This document shows positions 52,160-61,364 of a stretch of 64,000 nucleotides of DNA, piece after piece (the first letter of the stretch is position 1; each line of letters begins with the position of its first letter). The DNA comes from Pedobacter cryoconitis. GTDB taxonomy: Bacteria; Bacteroidota; Bacteroidia; Sphingobacteriales; Sphingobacteriaceae. The stretch spans positions 3,968,001 to 4,032,000 of the forward strand of contig NZ_CP014504.1 in assembly GCF_001590605.1 (NCBI RefSeq). Reading direction: 5' to 3'. The position numbers and the translations under genes were made by a program. The notes beneath the pieces were generated by a model that worked only from the letters and a program-made list of their open reading frames with translations, was not told the DNA's origin and did no database searches.

Positions 52160-52924
52160 TTATTTCAGTAAAATTCTATCTAAGAAAGTACTCAGATATT
52201 GGTTAAAAATTTCAGGATGCTCCATCATAGGAACATGTCCGCATTTATCAACCCAGTTTAATTCCGAATTAGGCAGCAGCTGATGAAATTCTTCAGCTAC
52301 ATCCGGCGGAGTTACCTGGTCATTTTTTCCCCAGATCAAAGAAACAGGGATGGTAATTTTATTCAGTTCCTTAGACATATTATGGCGGATAGCAGATTTT
52401 GCCAAAGCCAGAATACGGATAACTCTTGAACGGTCATTAACTGTTTTAAAAATCTCATCTACCATTTCTTTTGTAGCGATAGAAGGATCATAGAACGTGA
52501 ATTCAACCTTTTCACGGATATAATCATAGCTCTCTCTTCTTGGGAAAGTACCACCAAAAGCATTTTCATATAAACCAGAACTACCAGTTAATACCAATGC
52601 TTTTACACTTTCCTGATGTGCCGCTGTAACGACCAGCCCAAGATGCCCGCCTAATGAATTTCCGATCAGGACAACCTGTCCCAGTTTTTTAAACTTTATA
52701 AATTTATGAATGTACTTTGCTAAACTCTTAACACCTAAAGTAAGGATTGGCAATTCATATATAGGCAAAATTGGTACTAGTATACGGTAATTCTCCTTGA
52801 AATGATCAATAACCGGTTCCCAATTGCTCAACTCGCCCATCAAACCATGAAGTAATACCAGGGTTTCGCCTTTTCCGGCCTCTATATACTTAAACCCATC
52901 CTCTTCTATTACTTCGTATTTCAT
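52160..52924 (-). CDS. alpha/beta-fold hydrolase
   Basis: A 254-residue cytoplasmic hydrolase. The oxyanion-hole segment is LLHGLMGELSNW (~23-34). The nucleophile elbow GNSLGGHLG contains the catalytic Ser, the acid is in WGKNDQVTPP and the histidine in CGHVPMMEHP, so the triad is complete. The substrate is unknown; C-C hydrolases and thioesterases are the nearest relatives in pattern. It is the first gene of the unit that runs through CBS, nadK and DUF6089. Confidence 0.88.
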   Translation of the reverse strand: MKYEVIEEDGFKYIEAGKGETLVLLHGLMGELSNWEPVIDHFKENYRILVPILPIYELPILTLGVKSLAKYIHKFIKFKKLGQVVLIGNSLGGHLGLVVTAAHQESVKALVLTGSSGLYENAFGGTFPRRESYDYIREKVEFTFYDPSIATKEMVDEIFKTVNDRSRVIRILALAKSAIRHNMSKELNKITIPVSLIWGKNDQVTPPDVAEEFHQLLPNSELNWVDKCGHVPMMEHPEIFNQYLSTFLDRILLK

Positions 52925-53039
52925 GTATATATATATTTCTGTAAATGTTTCCCGGAATGGTTACTGACACAATGGTGTCCGGTTCATCATTGTTGCTAAA
53001 GATACGCTACTAAGTTAGTCGCCTGATTTTATTTTAAAC

Positions 53040-53070
53040 AAAAAAAACTATTATTTTTAAAAAATAATTC
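53040..53070 (-). terminator. weak AT-rich terminator after the YqeY-type gene
   Basis: The hairpin ATTATTTTT / AAAAAATAAT is followed on the minus strand by a run of eight T. It is 25 bp past the stop codon. Being AT-only it is marginal. Confidence 0.35.
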
Positions 53071-53094
53071 TTTACAGATACCATCTAACACAAT

Positions 53095-53541
53095 TTATGC
53101 CAATTGACTTTTAACAATTTCAGCTATCAATTTGCCATCTGCCTTACCAGCCAGTTCTTTATTTGCCAGCCCCATAATACGGCCCATATCTTTTACCGTA
53201 ACTGTACCAGCATCTGCTATCAACCTGGCAATCAGAACTTCTACTTCTTCTTTGCTCAATTGCTGTGGCATAAACTGACTGATTACAGTAATTTCTTCGT
53301 CTTCAATCACAGCCAGATCTTCTCTACCCTGTTGTTTATAAATATCAGAAGATTCTTTTCTTTGTTTAATTAAACGCTGAAGGATTTTCATTTCAGCATC
53401 TTCAGTAATTTCTTCAGCCGATCCTTTTTCCGTTCTTGCGACTAATAATGCAGCTTTAATTGCGCGTAAACCTCTTAATGCAGCCTGATCTTTAGCTAAC
53501 ATTGCTTTTTTTATTTCCTGATCTATAATTGCAGATACCAT
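53095..53541 (-). CDS. GatB/YqeY domain protein
   Basis: A 148-residue helical protein. It begins IIDQEIKKAMLAKDQAALRGLRAIKAAL and has IKQRKESSDIYKQQGREDLA and the C-terminal TVKDMGRIMGLANKELAGKADG, the tRNA-binding helical module shared with the tail of GatB. Free-standing YqeY proteins are common; a link to transamidation or tRNA has been proposed but not shown. It begins 19 bp after the SDR gene ends, on the same strand. Confidence 0.9.
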   Translation of the reverse strand: MVSAIIDQEIKKAMLAKDQAALRGLRAIKAALLVARTEKGSAEEITEDAEMKILQRLIKQRKESSDIYKQQGREDLAVIEDEEITVISQFMPQQLSKEEVEVLIARLIADAGTVTVKDMGRIMGLANKELAGKADGKLIAEIVKSQLA

Positions 53542-53560
53542 ATTTTTTTAAGCTTTTATT

Positions 53561-54316
53561 CTAATTTCTATTGACTACTGTTGCTGATGCCTGTGCAGTT
53601 GGCATAATCAGCATATCATTTATATTTACATGTGCAGGGCGGCTCACAGCAAACCAGATTGCATCAGCAATATCCTGTGCCAATAAAGGAGATAACCCTT
53701 CATATACCTTTTTCGCCTTGTCTTCATCTCCTTTGAAACGGACTACAGAAAATTCTGTTTCTACCATACCAGGATTAATTGCAGTTACTTTGATACCATG
53801 CGGAAGCAGATCCAGACGCATTCCTTTATTTAGGGCATCCACTGCATGTTTTGTTGCACAATAAACATTTCCGTTTGGATAAACTTCTTTGCCTGCAATA
53901 GAACCAATATTGATGATGTGCCCTTTCTTTGCAGCGATCATCCAGTTGGAAACTATTTTAGTCACATAAAGTAAACCCTTTACGTTGGTATCTATCATTG
54001 TATCCCAATCATTGGTATCCCCGTTTTGAATCGGATCCAATCCCTGGCTTAAACCTGCATTGTTAATTAACACATCAATCTTTTTCCAGTCTTCAGGCAA
54101 GCTTTCAAAAACTTCCTTCAACACTGAATTGTCTCTTACATCTGCAATAAGTGTTTTGACCTCTATTGCATATTTATCTGCTAAGTGTTTAGCAACCTCG
54201 TTCAATTTTTCTTCTCTTCTGGCCACCAAAACCAATTGATACCCTTGTTGTGCAAATAAGTGTGCACATGATTTCCCTATACCTGAAGTCGCGCCTGTAA
54301 TTAATGCAGTTTTCAT
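53561..54316 (-). CDS. SDR family NAD(P)-dependent oxidoreductase (YdfG-like)
   Basis: A 251-residue classical short-chain dehydrogenase. The cofactor loop is TGATSGIGKS (~6-15), the NNAG motif is at ~87-90, and the catalytic Tyr-Lys pair is in VYCATKHAV, with the Ser in NIGSIAGKE. VLVARREEKL after the second strand contains arginines suggesting NADP(H). E. coli YdfG reduces 3-hydroxy acids such as malonic semialdehyde, a possible role. It is followed by the YqeY-type gene. Confidence 0.92.
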   Translation of the reverse strand: MKTALITGATSGIGKSCAHLFAQQGYQLVLVARREEKLNEVAKHLADKYAIEVKTLIADVRDNSVLKEVFESLPEDWKKIDVLINNAGLSQGLDPIQNGDTNDWDTMIDTNVKGLLYVTKIVSNWMIAAKKGHIINIGSIAGKEVYPNGNVYCATKHAVDALNKGMRLDLLPHGIKVTAINPGMVETEFSVVRFKGDEDKAKKVYEGLSPLLAQDIADAIWFAVSRPAHVNINDMLIMPTAQASATVVNRN

Positions 54317-54433
54317 AAATCAATTTTTATTATCGGTAATGAAGCTATTTTTTTTACCGGGAATATTTACGCACCAAAAACGAGTTTAGCTATACCCTTT
54401 CAAACAAAGCTATTAAAATTCACTTAGGCTACA

Positions 54434-55210
54434 TCATTCAAAGAATAAACTGAATGTCACATGACGCAACATCAATTTATCGATCGGATTATTATAAGGA
54501 TTAACCTCTGTTCTGTCTACAATATCATTCAATGAGTAAGACAACTTGATTTCCGGAGACATTTTAAAATACTCGAAATACAGATCCAATCCAAAAGCCG
54601 CTTCTAAAGACCAGTAGCTCTTCTTATTTTTCAGGAACTTGAACTCTTCATCTAATGGTGAATCGTCCGACTTTTTCTTGGAAGCGATATCCATCGAATA
54701 TTTTGCCCCATATAACATATAAGCCCTGAAGTTATTTCTTCTGTCAGACTTGATTTTGATACCCAATGGAAATTCAACCATCGTAGCAACCACTTTCTTT
54801 TCAATAGCACTGGTCAAGGCTGGATTATTCGCCTGATTGCCGCCAATATTCGTATAAGGCCCATATTCATACTCCATCAGCCTGTCCGTAAAAACCAATG
54901 TTGGCGTTAACCTCACATCGATATGATTATTAACCCTGCCATTGACTACGAAACCAATTCCAAATCCTGGAGAAGATTTACCGTACATCGTATTCAATGA
55001 ATCTGTGATCTTACCCCTTGACGGATCAACAATTGACTGATAAGGAGTTCTCCAATTCTCCTTTTTCCTGAGCTTATAAGAAGATCCTGTATACTGAAAA
55101 GTAAACCCAAAGTGTACATTCTCATCATCAACACCGCCACCCCAGTTTTGAGCTCTGGCAGCAGCGACTGAAAAAAGAAGAACAAGAAGCAGGCTTATTT
55201 TTAATTTCAT
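54434..55210 (-). CDS. porT: PorT family protein, type IX secretion-related outer membrane barrel
   Basis: A 258-residue protein with a signal peptide ending near AAARAQ and an eight-strand small barrel (VHFGFTFQYTGSSYKLRKK; IDVRLTPTLVFTDRLMEYEY; LMLRHVTFSLFFE at the end). The sequence and the position directly after ubiE match PorT of Bacteroidota, an essential part of the type IX secretion system in Porphyromonas gingivalis. It starts 9 bp after ubiE, so both are co-transcribed. No other T9SS gene is in the window. Confidence 0.85.
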   Translation of the reverse strand: MKLKISLLLVLLFSVAAARAQNWGGGVDDENVHFGFTFQYTGSSYKLRKKENWRTPYQSIVDPSRGKITDSLNTMYGKSSPGFGIGFVVNGRVNNHIDVRLTPTLVFTDRLMEYEYGPYTNIGGNQANNPALTSAIEKKVVATMVEFPLGIKIKSDRRNNFRAYMLYGAKYSMDIASKKKSDDSPLDEEFKFLKNKKSYWSLEAAFGLDLYFEYFKMSPEIKLSYSLNDIVDRTEVNPYNNPIDKLMLRHVTFSLFFE

Positions 55211-55219
55211 CTGAATGGA

Positions 55220-55954
55220 TTAACCTTTGATTCCGGTATATATTGTACTGATCCCAAAGGTCAGTGGTCTGTGTTTAGTCGTTTTGTAACCCACTTTATC
55301 CATCACTGCAATAAAAGACTTTCCATCAGGAAATGCCACTGCCGATTCATTAAGATACGTATAAGCTCTGGCATCCTTTGAGAATATTTTCCCGAAAAAC
55401 GGCAATATAGATTTAAAATAAAAATTATACAATTGTTTCACCGGGAACGCCACTGGTTTTGAAAACTCCAGGATTACGACTTTTCCACCTGGTTTTAATA
55501 CCCGCAGCATGTCTGACAATCCCTTTTCAAGATCCTGATAATTACGGACCCCAAAAGCAACTGTAATGGCATCAAAATGATTGTCCTCAAACTTAAGACC
55601 TTCCGAATCTCCGATTTCTACACTAAAAATATCCTGTAAATTGCGATCTGTGATTTTTTTACGGGCTACTTCAAGCATTCCGGCAGAAATATCTACGCCT
55701 GTTATTTTTTTAGGATGAAGTATTTTGATCGCCTCAAAAGCAAGGTCACCCGTTCCTGTAGCTACATCCAAAATATGTTGCGGCTTCAGTGCTGACAATT
55801 CACGAATGGCCTTTTTACGCCATAGAATGTCTATTCCTGCAGAAAGGAAATGATTCAGGAAGTCATAAGTACCAGCAATATTATCAAACATTGTGGTCAC
55901 TTGCTCCTTTTTCGTGATCGTAGCTGATTGGTATGGAGTTATTTTTTCGTTCAT
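55220..55954 (-). CDS. ubiE: demethylmenaquinone methyltransferase (UbiE/MenG)
   Basis: A 244-residue class I SAM methyltransferase catalysing the last step of menaquinone synthesis. Characteristic blocks: VTTMFDNIAGTYDFLNHFLS (start), LDVATGTGDLAFEA (SAM site), VAFGVRNYQDLEKGL and VILEFSKPV. The longest frame starts at a TTG (55966), but that codon lies inside the -7 promoter box; the ATG at 55954 is therefore the true start. It is divergent from engB and followed by porT. Confidence 0.95.
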   Translation of the reverse strand: MNEKITPYQSATITKKEQVTTMFDNIAGTYDFLNHFLSAGIDILWRKKAIRELSALKPQHILDVATGTGDLAFEAIKILHPKKITGVDISAGMLEVARKKITDRNLQDIFSVEIGDSEGLKFEDNHFDAITVAFGVRNYQDLEKGLSDMLRVLKPGGKVVILEFSKPVAFPVKQLYNFYFKSILPFFGKIFSKDARAYTYLNESAVAFPDGKSFIAVMDKVGYKTTKHRPLTFGISTIYTGIKG

Positions 55955-55963
55955 GGTGTGTCG

Positions 55964-55971
55964 CAAAGATA
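55964..55971 (-). promoter_or_regulatory. -7 promoter box of ubiE-porT
   Basis: TATCTTTG on the minus strand, exact TAnnTTTG, 9 bp before the ubiE ATG. It rules out the longer TTG-start form. Confidence 0.65.
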
Positions 55972-55975
55972 AGTA

Positions 55976-56002
55976 TTGTTGAAAACTAATTTTCTACCTT
56001 TG
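55976..56002 (+). promoter_or_regulatory. promoter of engB
   Basis: TTG at 55976-55978 and TACCTTTG at 55995-56002 (16-bp spacing), 4 bp before the ATG at 56007. The mRNA is probably leaderless. It is back-to-back with the ubiE promoter, with only 4 bp between the elements. Confidence 0.6.
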
Positions 56003-56006
56003 TCAA

Positions 56007-56633
56007 ATGATTATAAAATCAGCAACATTTATTTGCAGTAATACCAAGATTTCGGCACTGCCAGTAGCCAACATGCCCGAATATGCTTTTATTGGCCGCT
56101 CAAACGTAGGAAAGTCGTCCCTGATCAATATGCTTGTTAACCAGCATGGATTGGCAAAAACGTCTCAAAAACCAGGAAAAACACAGTTAATTAACCACTT
56201 TTTGGTCAACGAGAAGTGGTATATCGTCGATTTACCAGGTTATGGATATGCGAAAGTTTCTAAAAACAGCCGTGAAAGCTGGGAAAAGTTCATCCGTAAT
56301 TACATCACCAAAAGAGAAAGTTTACAATGCGTATTCGTTTTAATTGACAGTCGTATCCCGCCACAAAAGATTGATATTGAGTTTTGCTGCTGGATGGGAG
56401 AAATCCAAATCCCGTTTGTACTGGCCTTTACCAAGACCGATAAGCAGTCTACGTCTAAAACACATCAGAATATAGCACTCTTCAAAAAAGAACTTTCAGG
56501 ATGGTTTGAAGAAATCCCACCAATATTTACGACCTCAGCAGAGAAGTTAATTGGAAGAGATGAGATCCTGAACTTTGTTGACCAGACCAATCTTGACTTT
56601 GCAATGCCTATCCTGACGCCAGAAGAAGATTAA
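56007..56633 (+). CDS. engB: ribosome biogenesis GTPase EngB (YihA/YsxC)
   Basis: A 208-residue GTPase for 50S assembly. G1 is GRSNVGKSS (~28-36), G2 lies in KTSQKPGKTQ, G3 is DLPGYGYAK, G4 TKTDK and G5 TSAEK. The length and order are those of the family. It starts immediately after a -7 box and is followed after 12 bp by a UbiA-family gene, so the two are probably one unit with the M3 peptidase. Confidence 0.96.
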   Translation: MIIKSATFICSNTKISALPVANMPEYAFIGRSNVGKSSLINMLVNQHGLAKTSQKPGKTQLINHFLVNEKWYIVDLPGYGYAKVSKNSRESWEKFIRNYITKRESLQCVFVLIDSRIPPQKIDIEFCCWMGEIQIPFVLAFTKTDKQSTSKTHQNIALFKKELSGWFEEIPPIFTTSAEKLIGRDEILNFVDQTNLDFAMPILTPEED

Positions 56634-56645
56634 CAGCACCTTTAA

Positions 56646-57512
56646 ATGAAGAAGTATTTTTCACTCGTGCTTTTTGCACATTCAGTCTTCGCATTACCCT
56701 TTGCGATGATTGGTTTCTTTTTAGGAGTTACCACTACGGATCACCCTTTCAACTGGGTGATTTTGTTGTTAGTACTCCTTTGTATGGTATTCGCCAGAAA
56801 TTCTGCCATGGCCTTTAACAGGTATCTGGACAGAGACATTGATGCGAAAAATCCGCGGACTAATATGCGTGATATTCCCGCAGGAAAGGTCTCTGCGAAT
56901 GAAGCACTGATCTTTGTCATTGCGAACTGTGTGCTTTTCATTGTGACCACAGCATTCATTAATCCATTATGCCTGTACCTCTCTCCTGTTGCACTTTTTG
57001 TAGTCTTGTTTTATAGCTATACCAAAAGATTTACCGCGTTATGCCATATGGTACTCGGACTGGGCTTATCCCTTGCTCCAATTGGTGCCTATATTGCTGT
57101 AACCGGTCACTTCGCGCTGGTGCCTGTCCTTTATTCGCTGGCCGTATTATTCTGGGTGAGTGGCTTTGACATTATTTATGCTTTGCAGGATGAAGAATTT
57201 GATAAAGGAGAGAAATTACACTCCATCCCTTCCGCTCTGGGCAGAAAAAAAGCACTCAGATTATCAGAATTCTTACATGCCCTGTCTGCAATCTGTGTGA
57301 TCCTGCCGATTGTATTTTCTACTTTCAGCTGGGCGTATTACATTGGCGTAACCTTCTTTTGTTCGATGTTAATCTATCAGCATCTGCTGGTTAAACCCAA
57401 TGACATCAGCAAAGTGAACAAAGCATTTGCGACGACCAATGGATTCGCCTCTGTGATTTTTGCAGCCTGCTTTTTGCTCGATGCTTTTTTAAGAACAATT
57501 TTCAAATTCTAA
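56646..57512 (+). CDS. UbiA-like polyprenyltransferase
   Basis: A 288-residue membrane protein with about eight helices. The first aspartate motif is NRYLDRDIDAKNPRT and the second is DEEFDKGEKLHS. This is the 'UbiA_other' type, which in menaquinone-making bacteria that use the futalosine route is called MqnP; MenA is the alternative. Since ubiE/menG is ~1 kb away, a role in menaquinone synthesis is likely. It is placed between engB and an M3 peptidase with 4- to 12-bp gaps. Confidence 0.88.
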   Translation: MKKYFSLVLFAHSVFALPFAMIGFFLGVTTTDHPFNWVILLLVLLCMVFARNSAMAFNRYLDRDIDAKNPRTNMRDIPAGKVSANEALIFVIANCVLFIVTTAFINPLCLYLSPVALFVVLFYSYTKRFTALCHMVLGLGLSLAPIGAYIAVTGHFALVPVLYSLAVLFWVSGFDIIYALQDEEFDKGEKLHSIPSALGRKKALRLSEFLHALSAICVILPIVFSTFSWAYYIGVTFFCSMLIYQHLLVKPNDISKVNKAFATTNGFASVIFAACFLLDAFLRTIFKF

Positions 57513-57516
57513 ACCG

Positions 57517-59232
57517 ATGAGCAATCTTATCATTACGAAAAAAAACAGGACTTATATTCCGCAGACACTGGAGATTAAATGGGAAAACCTTTCTCCTGTG
57601 CTGGATGAATTGTTAGACAGAAAAATTACCAATGTCGGCGAGCTTGAAAAATGGCTGCAAGACAAAAGTGAATTTGAAGCTGCACTGGAAGAAGACTTTG
57701 CCTGGAGATATATCAAAATGAGCTGTGATACTGCCAATGAAGAATTGGTGAGCAGCTTTCAGTATTTCGCTACAGAGATTGAGCCGAAGATCTCTCCTGT
57801 TGCAAATTTATTAAACCAAAAACTCGTTGACAGTCCATTTATTGAAGAACTGGACCAAACTAAATACTTTGTTTATTTACGCGCAATTAAAAAAGCACTG
57901 GAAATTTACAGAGAAGAAAACGTAGAACTGTTTACGAAACTACAAATCACCCAGCAAAAATACCAGGCCACTACCGGGGCAATGAGTGTGGTGATCAATG
58001 ACAAGGAATACACTTTAGAACAGGCAGCTGTTTTAACGAAAGATATAGACAGAGCGGTGCGTCAGCAGGCATGGGAAACTATCCAGCAACGTCGCCTGGT
58101 AGATAAAGATGCTTTAAACATTGTGTTTGATGAGTTGGTAGCGATGCGTCATGAGGTATCGCTGAACGCAGGGTTTGAAAACTACAGAGACTATATGTTC
58201 CAGGCTTTAGGCAGATTTGATTATAGCGCGAAGGATTGTTACGCATTTCATGAAGCGATAGAAAAAGAAATCGTACCTATCTTAAAAGAGCAAGCAGAGA
58301 AAAGAGCTGAGTTATTAGGCCTGGAAGAATTGAAGCCTTGGGATATGGAAGTCAGCACTTCTGGTAAAGCGGCCTTGAAACCTTTCAAAAACGGTGAAGA
58401 GCTGATTGAGAAAACTATCGCTGCTTTTAATGCAATTGATCCTAAATTAGGTCATATGCTTTCGATTATGAAAGCGAATAACCTATTTGATGTAGAAAGC
58501 AGAAAAGGTAAGGCTCCGGGAGGATATAACTATCCACTGGCCGAAACTGGTGCACCTTTTATTTTCATGAACTCTGCGGGCTCATTAAGAGACCTCACTA
58601 CTATGGTTCACGAAGGCGGTCACGCCATCCATACTTTTTTGACGGCAAACCTGGAATTGAATGACTTTAAACATTGTCCTTCGGAAGTTGCAGAATTAGC
58701 TTCCATGAGTATGGAATTAATTTCAATGGATCAATGGGACATTTATTTTGATAACCCTGCCGATCTGGTCCGTGCTAAAAAAGAGCAGTTACAAGATGTT
58801 CTGAAAACTTTGCCTTGGGTAGCAGTAATTGATCAGTTCCAGCACTGGATTTATACGAACCCTACACATAATGCTGCCGACAGAGAGGTAGCTTTCAAAC
58901 AGATCTATGAAAGATTTGGTGCAGGCTTTTCTAACTGGGATGGTCTGGAGCAGGAGTTTGGTAACATCTGGCAAAAACAACTGCATCTTTTTGAAGTTCC
59001 TTTTTATTATATAGAGTATGCGATTGCGCAGTTAGGTGCAATTGCGATCTGGAAAAATTACAAAGAAAATCCTGAAAAAGCGTTACAGCAGTATTTGGAT
59101 GCTTTAGCTTTGGGTTATACCAAACCAATGAATGAGATTTACGAAACTGCGGGTATCAAATTCGATTTTAGCAGCGAATATATTAAAGAACTAGCTTCCT
59201 TTGTAAAAGAGGAATTAGATAAATTAGATTAA
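57517..59232 (+). CDS. M3 family oligoendopeptidase (PepF-like)
   Basis: A 571-residue zinc metallopeptidase. The catalytic motif HEGGH is at H365-H369 (TMVHEGGHAIHTF), followed by the third zinc ligand in SEVAELASMSMELIS. It is all-helical, cytoplasmic and without a signal peptide. It trims short peptides. It shares the engB-ubiA unit (4-bp gap). No T tract follows; a hairpin at 59256-59282 lies downstream. Confidence 0.93.
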   Translation: MSNLIITKKNRTYIPQTLEIKWENLSPVLDELLDRKITNVGELEKWLQDKSEFEAALEEDFAWRYIKMSCDTANEELVSSFQYFATEIEPKISPVANLLNQKLVDSPFIEELDQTKYFVYLRAIKKALEIYREENVELFTKLQITQQKYQATTGAMSVVINDKEYTLEQAAVLTKDIDRAVRQQAWETIQQRRLVDKDALNIVFDELVAMRHEVSLNAGFENYRDYMFQALGRFDYSAKDCYAFHEAIEKEIVPILKEQAEKRAELLGLEELKPWDMEVSTSGKAALKPFKNGEELIEKTIAAFNAIDPKLGHMLSIMKANNLFDVESRKGKAPGGYNYPLAETGAPFIFMNSAGSLRDLTTMVHEGGHAIHTFLTANLELNDFKHCPSEVAELASMSMELISMDQWDIYFDNPADLVRAKKEQLQDVLKTLPWVAVIDQFQHWIYTNPTHNAADREVAFKQIYERFGAGFSNWDGLEQEFGNIWQKQLHLFEVPFYYIEYAIAQLGAIAIWKNYKENPEKALQQYLDALALGYTKPMNEIYETAGIKFDFSSEYIKELASFVKEELDKLD

Positions 59233-59255
59233 TTTTTTATACTTTGAGCCAATTG

Positions 59256-59282
59256 ACGCGTGTCTGTATAGCAGATACGCGT
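59256..59282 (+). terminator. hairpin between the M3 peptidase and the permease
   Basis: ACGCGTGTCTG / CAGATACGCGT, an 11-bp stem with one G-T pair and a 5-nt loop. No T tract follows, so it may be a processing or regulatory hairpin rather than a terminator. Confidence 0.4.
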
Positions 59283-59321
59283 TAAGCTGACCTAAAACCA
59301 CATCTAACCGAATTGCCCATT

Positions 59322-61280
59322 ATGTTTGAAAATCTTTTCAGAAAAAAGTCTATTACTAAAATATTAGAAGATGCCGAAAAGGGCTATGGTGATCATGGCG
59401 CATCTCTAAATAAGACACTGGGTGTAAGAGATCTTACTGCTTTTGGAATTGCCGCCATTATTGGTGCGGGAATTTTCAGTACAATTGGAAAGGCTAGTGC
59501 CGACGGCGGCCCTGCTGTAATTTTCTTGTTTATTTTCACGGCTATAGCCTGTAGTTTTGCGGCCTTTGCTTATGCAGAGTTTGCTTCTATGGTTCCTGTT
59601 TCCGGAAGCGCCTATACGTATTCTTACGTAGCTTTTGGAGAATTGGTGGCCTGGATTATTGGGTGGTCACTCATTATGGAATATGCGATTGGAAATATTA
59701 CGGTCGCCATTTCCTGGTCTGATTACTTTACAGGTTTACTCTCTTCTATCCGGATACCGGCATTAGGTATAAACGGGATTAACCTTCCGGACTGGATGAC
59801 GATGGATTACCTGACAGCATTCAATGGCCATAATCATGCCGAAGCCATGCTGAATGCAGGTAAAAGCTTTGCAAACCTGGATGATGCGACCCGTATTGCG
59901 AACAACGCCTGGGCAACTGCACCTACCATAGGTGGTTTTCATATTGTGGCCGATTTGCCTGCTTTAGGAATTATCATTCTGATTACCTGGCTGGTATACA
60001 GAGGGATGAAAGAATCTAAGAATGCGAGTAATGCGATGGTTATTGTGAAACTTGCCGTAATCTTACTGGTACTTTCTGTAGGTGTTTTTTATGTCGATAC
60101 AGAGAACTGGAATCCATTTGCGCCAAACGGTGTTTCTGGTATCCTTAAAGGTGTTTCTGCCGTGTTCTTTGCCTATATCGGTTTTGATGCAATCTCTACC
60201 ACTGCCGAAGAGTGTAAAAACCCGCAACGGGATTTACCAAGAGGGATGATGTGGGCAATTATTATCTGTACTGTTCTTTATGTAGCGATTGCGCTGGTAT
60301 TGACTGGTATTGTAAAATATGACCTGCTGGCAGTGGGTGATCCGCTGGCCTTTGTATTTGATCATATCAACCTGAAATTGATGAGTGGGATTATTGCGGT
60401 GAGTGCGGTATTTGCGATGGCAAGTGTATTGCTTGTTTTCCAGATGGGACAACCAAGAATCTGGATGAGTATGAGCCGTGATGGTTTATTGCCTAAAAGG
60501 TTTTCCAAGATCCACCCTGTTTATAAAACCCCTTCCTTTGCAACTATTGTAGTTGGTTTTGTAGTAGCAGTTCCTTCTTTGTTCATGAACCTGACCATTG
60601 TAACCGATTTATGTTCTATCGGTACGCTATTCGCTTTTGTACTGGTTTGTGCAGGGGTATTGGTCTTGCAAAACAAGACTGACATTCCGAGGGGCAAATT
60701 CAAGACTCCTTATGTCAATTCAAAGTATATCATCCCTGTTATTTTTATTGGTGCAATCATTTCTGGTTTCATCTTTTTTAAAGCGGAAATGACTTCTTTT
60801 ATTACGAATGAGACTAAGGTTCATGAGCCGATCAGCTTTATTACTTCGCTAGACAAAACGGAGCTGAATAGTGTGAAGGAAGAGATTATTGCAGCGCAGA
60901 AGGTGTCTAATGTGATTGATAAGAATATTGATGCTGAAGCTTATTTAAATGGCCTGAGTACGGAACAGTACAAGAGTTTTATGGAGAAGAGCACAGTGAG
61001 TGCGGATAAGAAATTTGAGAGCGGCTGGGCTTTGTTTAAACACAAAATACCGATGTGGATTTTCTTCTTTATTTGTGTGGCGATCACTTATTTCTGTATT
61101 ACACATAACCTGTCCCTGATCCCGGTATTGGGCTTACTGAGCTGTTTATATATGATGTGTGAATTGGGTATTTCTAACTGGATCGGATTCGGAATCTGGC
61201 TAGTGATCGGGTTGGTTGTTTATTTCTTATATGGTTTTCATCATAGTAAGTTGAATGTGAAGAATCAGGTGGTAGTATAG
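59322..61280 (+). CDS. APC superfamily amino acid permease, extended form
   Basis: A 652-residue membrane protein, about 160 residues longer than the tandem permeases. The CAT-type core is intact (AIIGAGIFSTIGKAS; GFDAISTTAEECKNPQRDLP). Two insertions stand out: a ~65-residue soluble loop after TM4 (GLLSSIRIPALGINGINLPD to GGFHIVADL) and a ~90-residue segment near the C-terminus, between helices, rich in Glu/Lys (SLDKTELNSVKEEIIAAQKV). The ATG at 59322 is preferred to a TTG three codons upstream. The substrate is unknown. Ends before a strong terminator. Confidence 0.9.
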   Translation: MFENLFRKKSITKILEDAEKGYGDHGASLNKTLGVRDLTAFGIAAIIGAGIFSTIGKASADGGPAVIFLFIFTAIACSFAAFAYAEFASMVPVSGSAYTYSYVAFGELVAWIIGWSLIMEYAIGNITVAISWSDYFTGLLSSIRIPALGINGINLPDWMTMDYLTAFNGHNHAEAMLNAGKSFANLDDATRIANNAWATAPTIGGFHIVADLPALGIIILITWLVYRGMKESKNASNAMVIVKLAVILLVLSVGVFYVDTENWNPFAPNGVSGILKGVSAVFFAYIGFDAISTTAEECKNPQRDLPRGMMWAIIICTVLYVAIALVLTGIVKYDLLAVGDPLAFVFDHINLKLMSGIIAVSAVFAMASVLLVFQMGQPRIWMSMSRDGLLPKRFSKIHPVYKTPSFATIVVGFVVAVPSLFMNLTIVTDLCSIGTLFAFVLVCAGVLVLQNKTDIPRGKFKTPYVNSKYIIPVIFIGAIISGFIFFKAEMTSFITNETKVHEPISFITSLDKTELNSVKEEIIAAQKVSNVIDKNIDAEAYLNGLSTEQYKSFMEKSTVSADKKFESGWALFKHKIPMWIFFFICVAITYFCITHNLSLIPVLGLLSCLYMMCELGISNWIGFGIWLVIGLVVYFLYGFHHSKLNVKNQVVV

Positions 61281-61308
61281 TTTGGCAACGAGTTTATTGA
61301 TATTACTT

Positions 61309-61351
61309 AACCCCGTCTTTTGATAGTTTCAGAAGACGGGGTTTGTTTTTT
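61309..61351 (+). terminator. intrinsic terminator of the extended permease
   Basis: AACCCCGTCTT / AAGACGGGGTT, 11-bp perfect stem, 13-nt loop, followed by TGTTTTTT. Confidence 0.85.
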
Positions 61352-61364
61352 AGGGGGATTGAGT

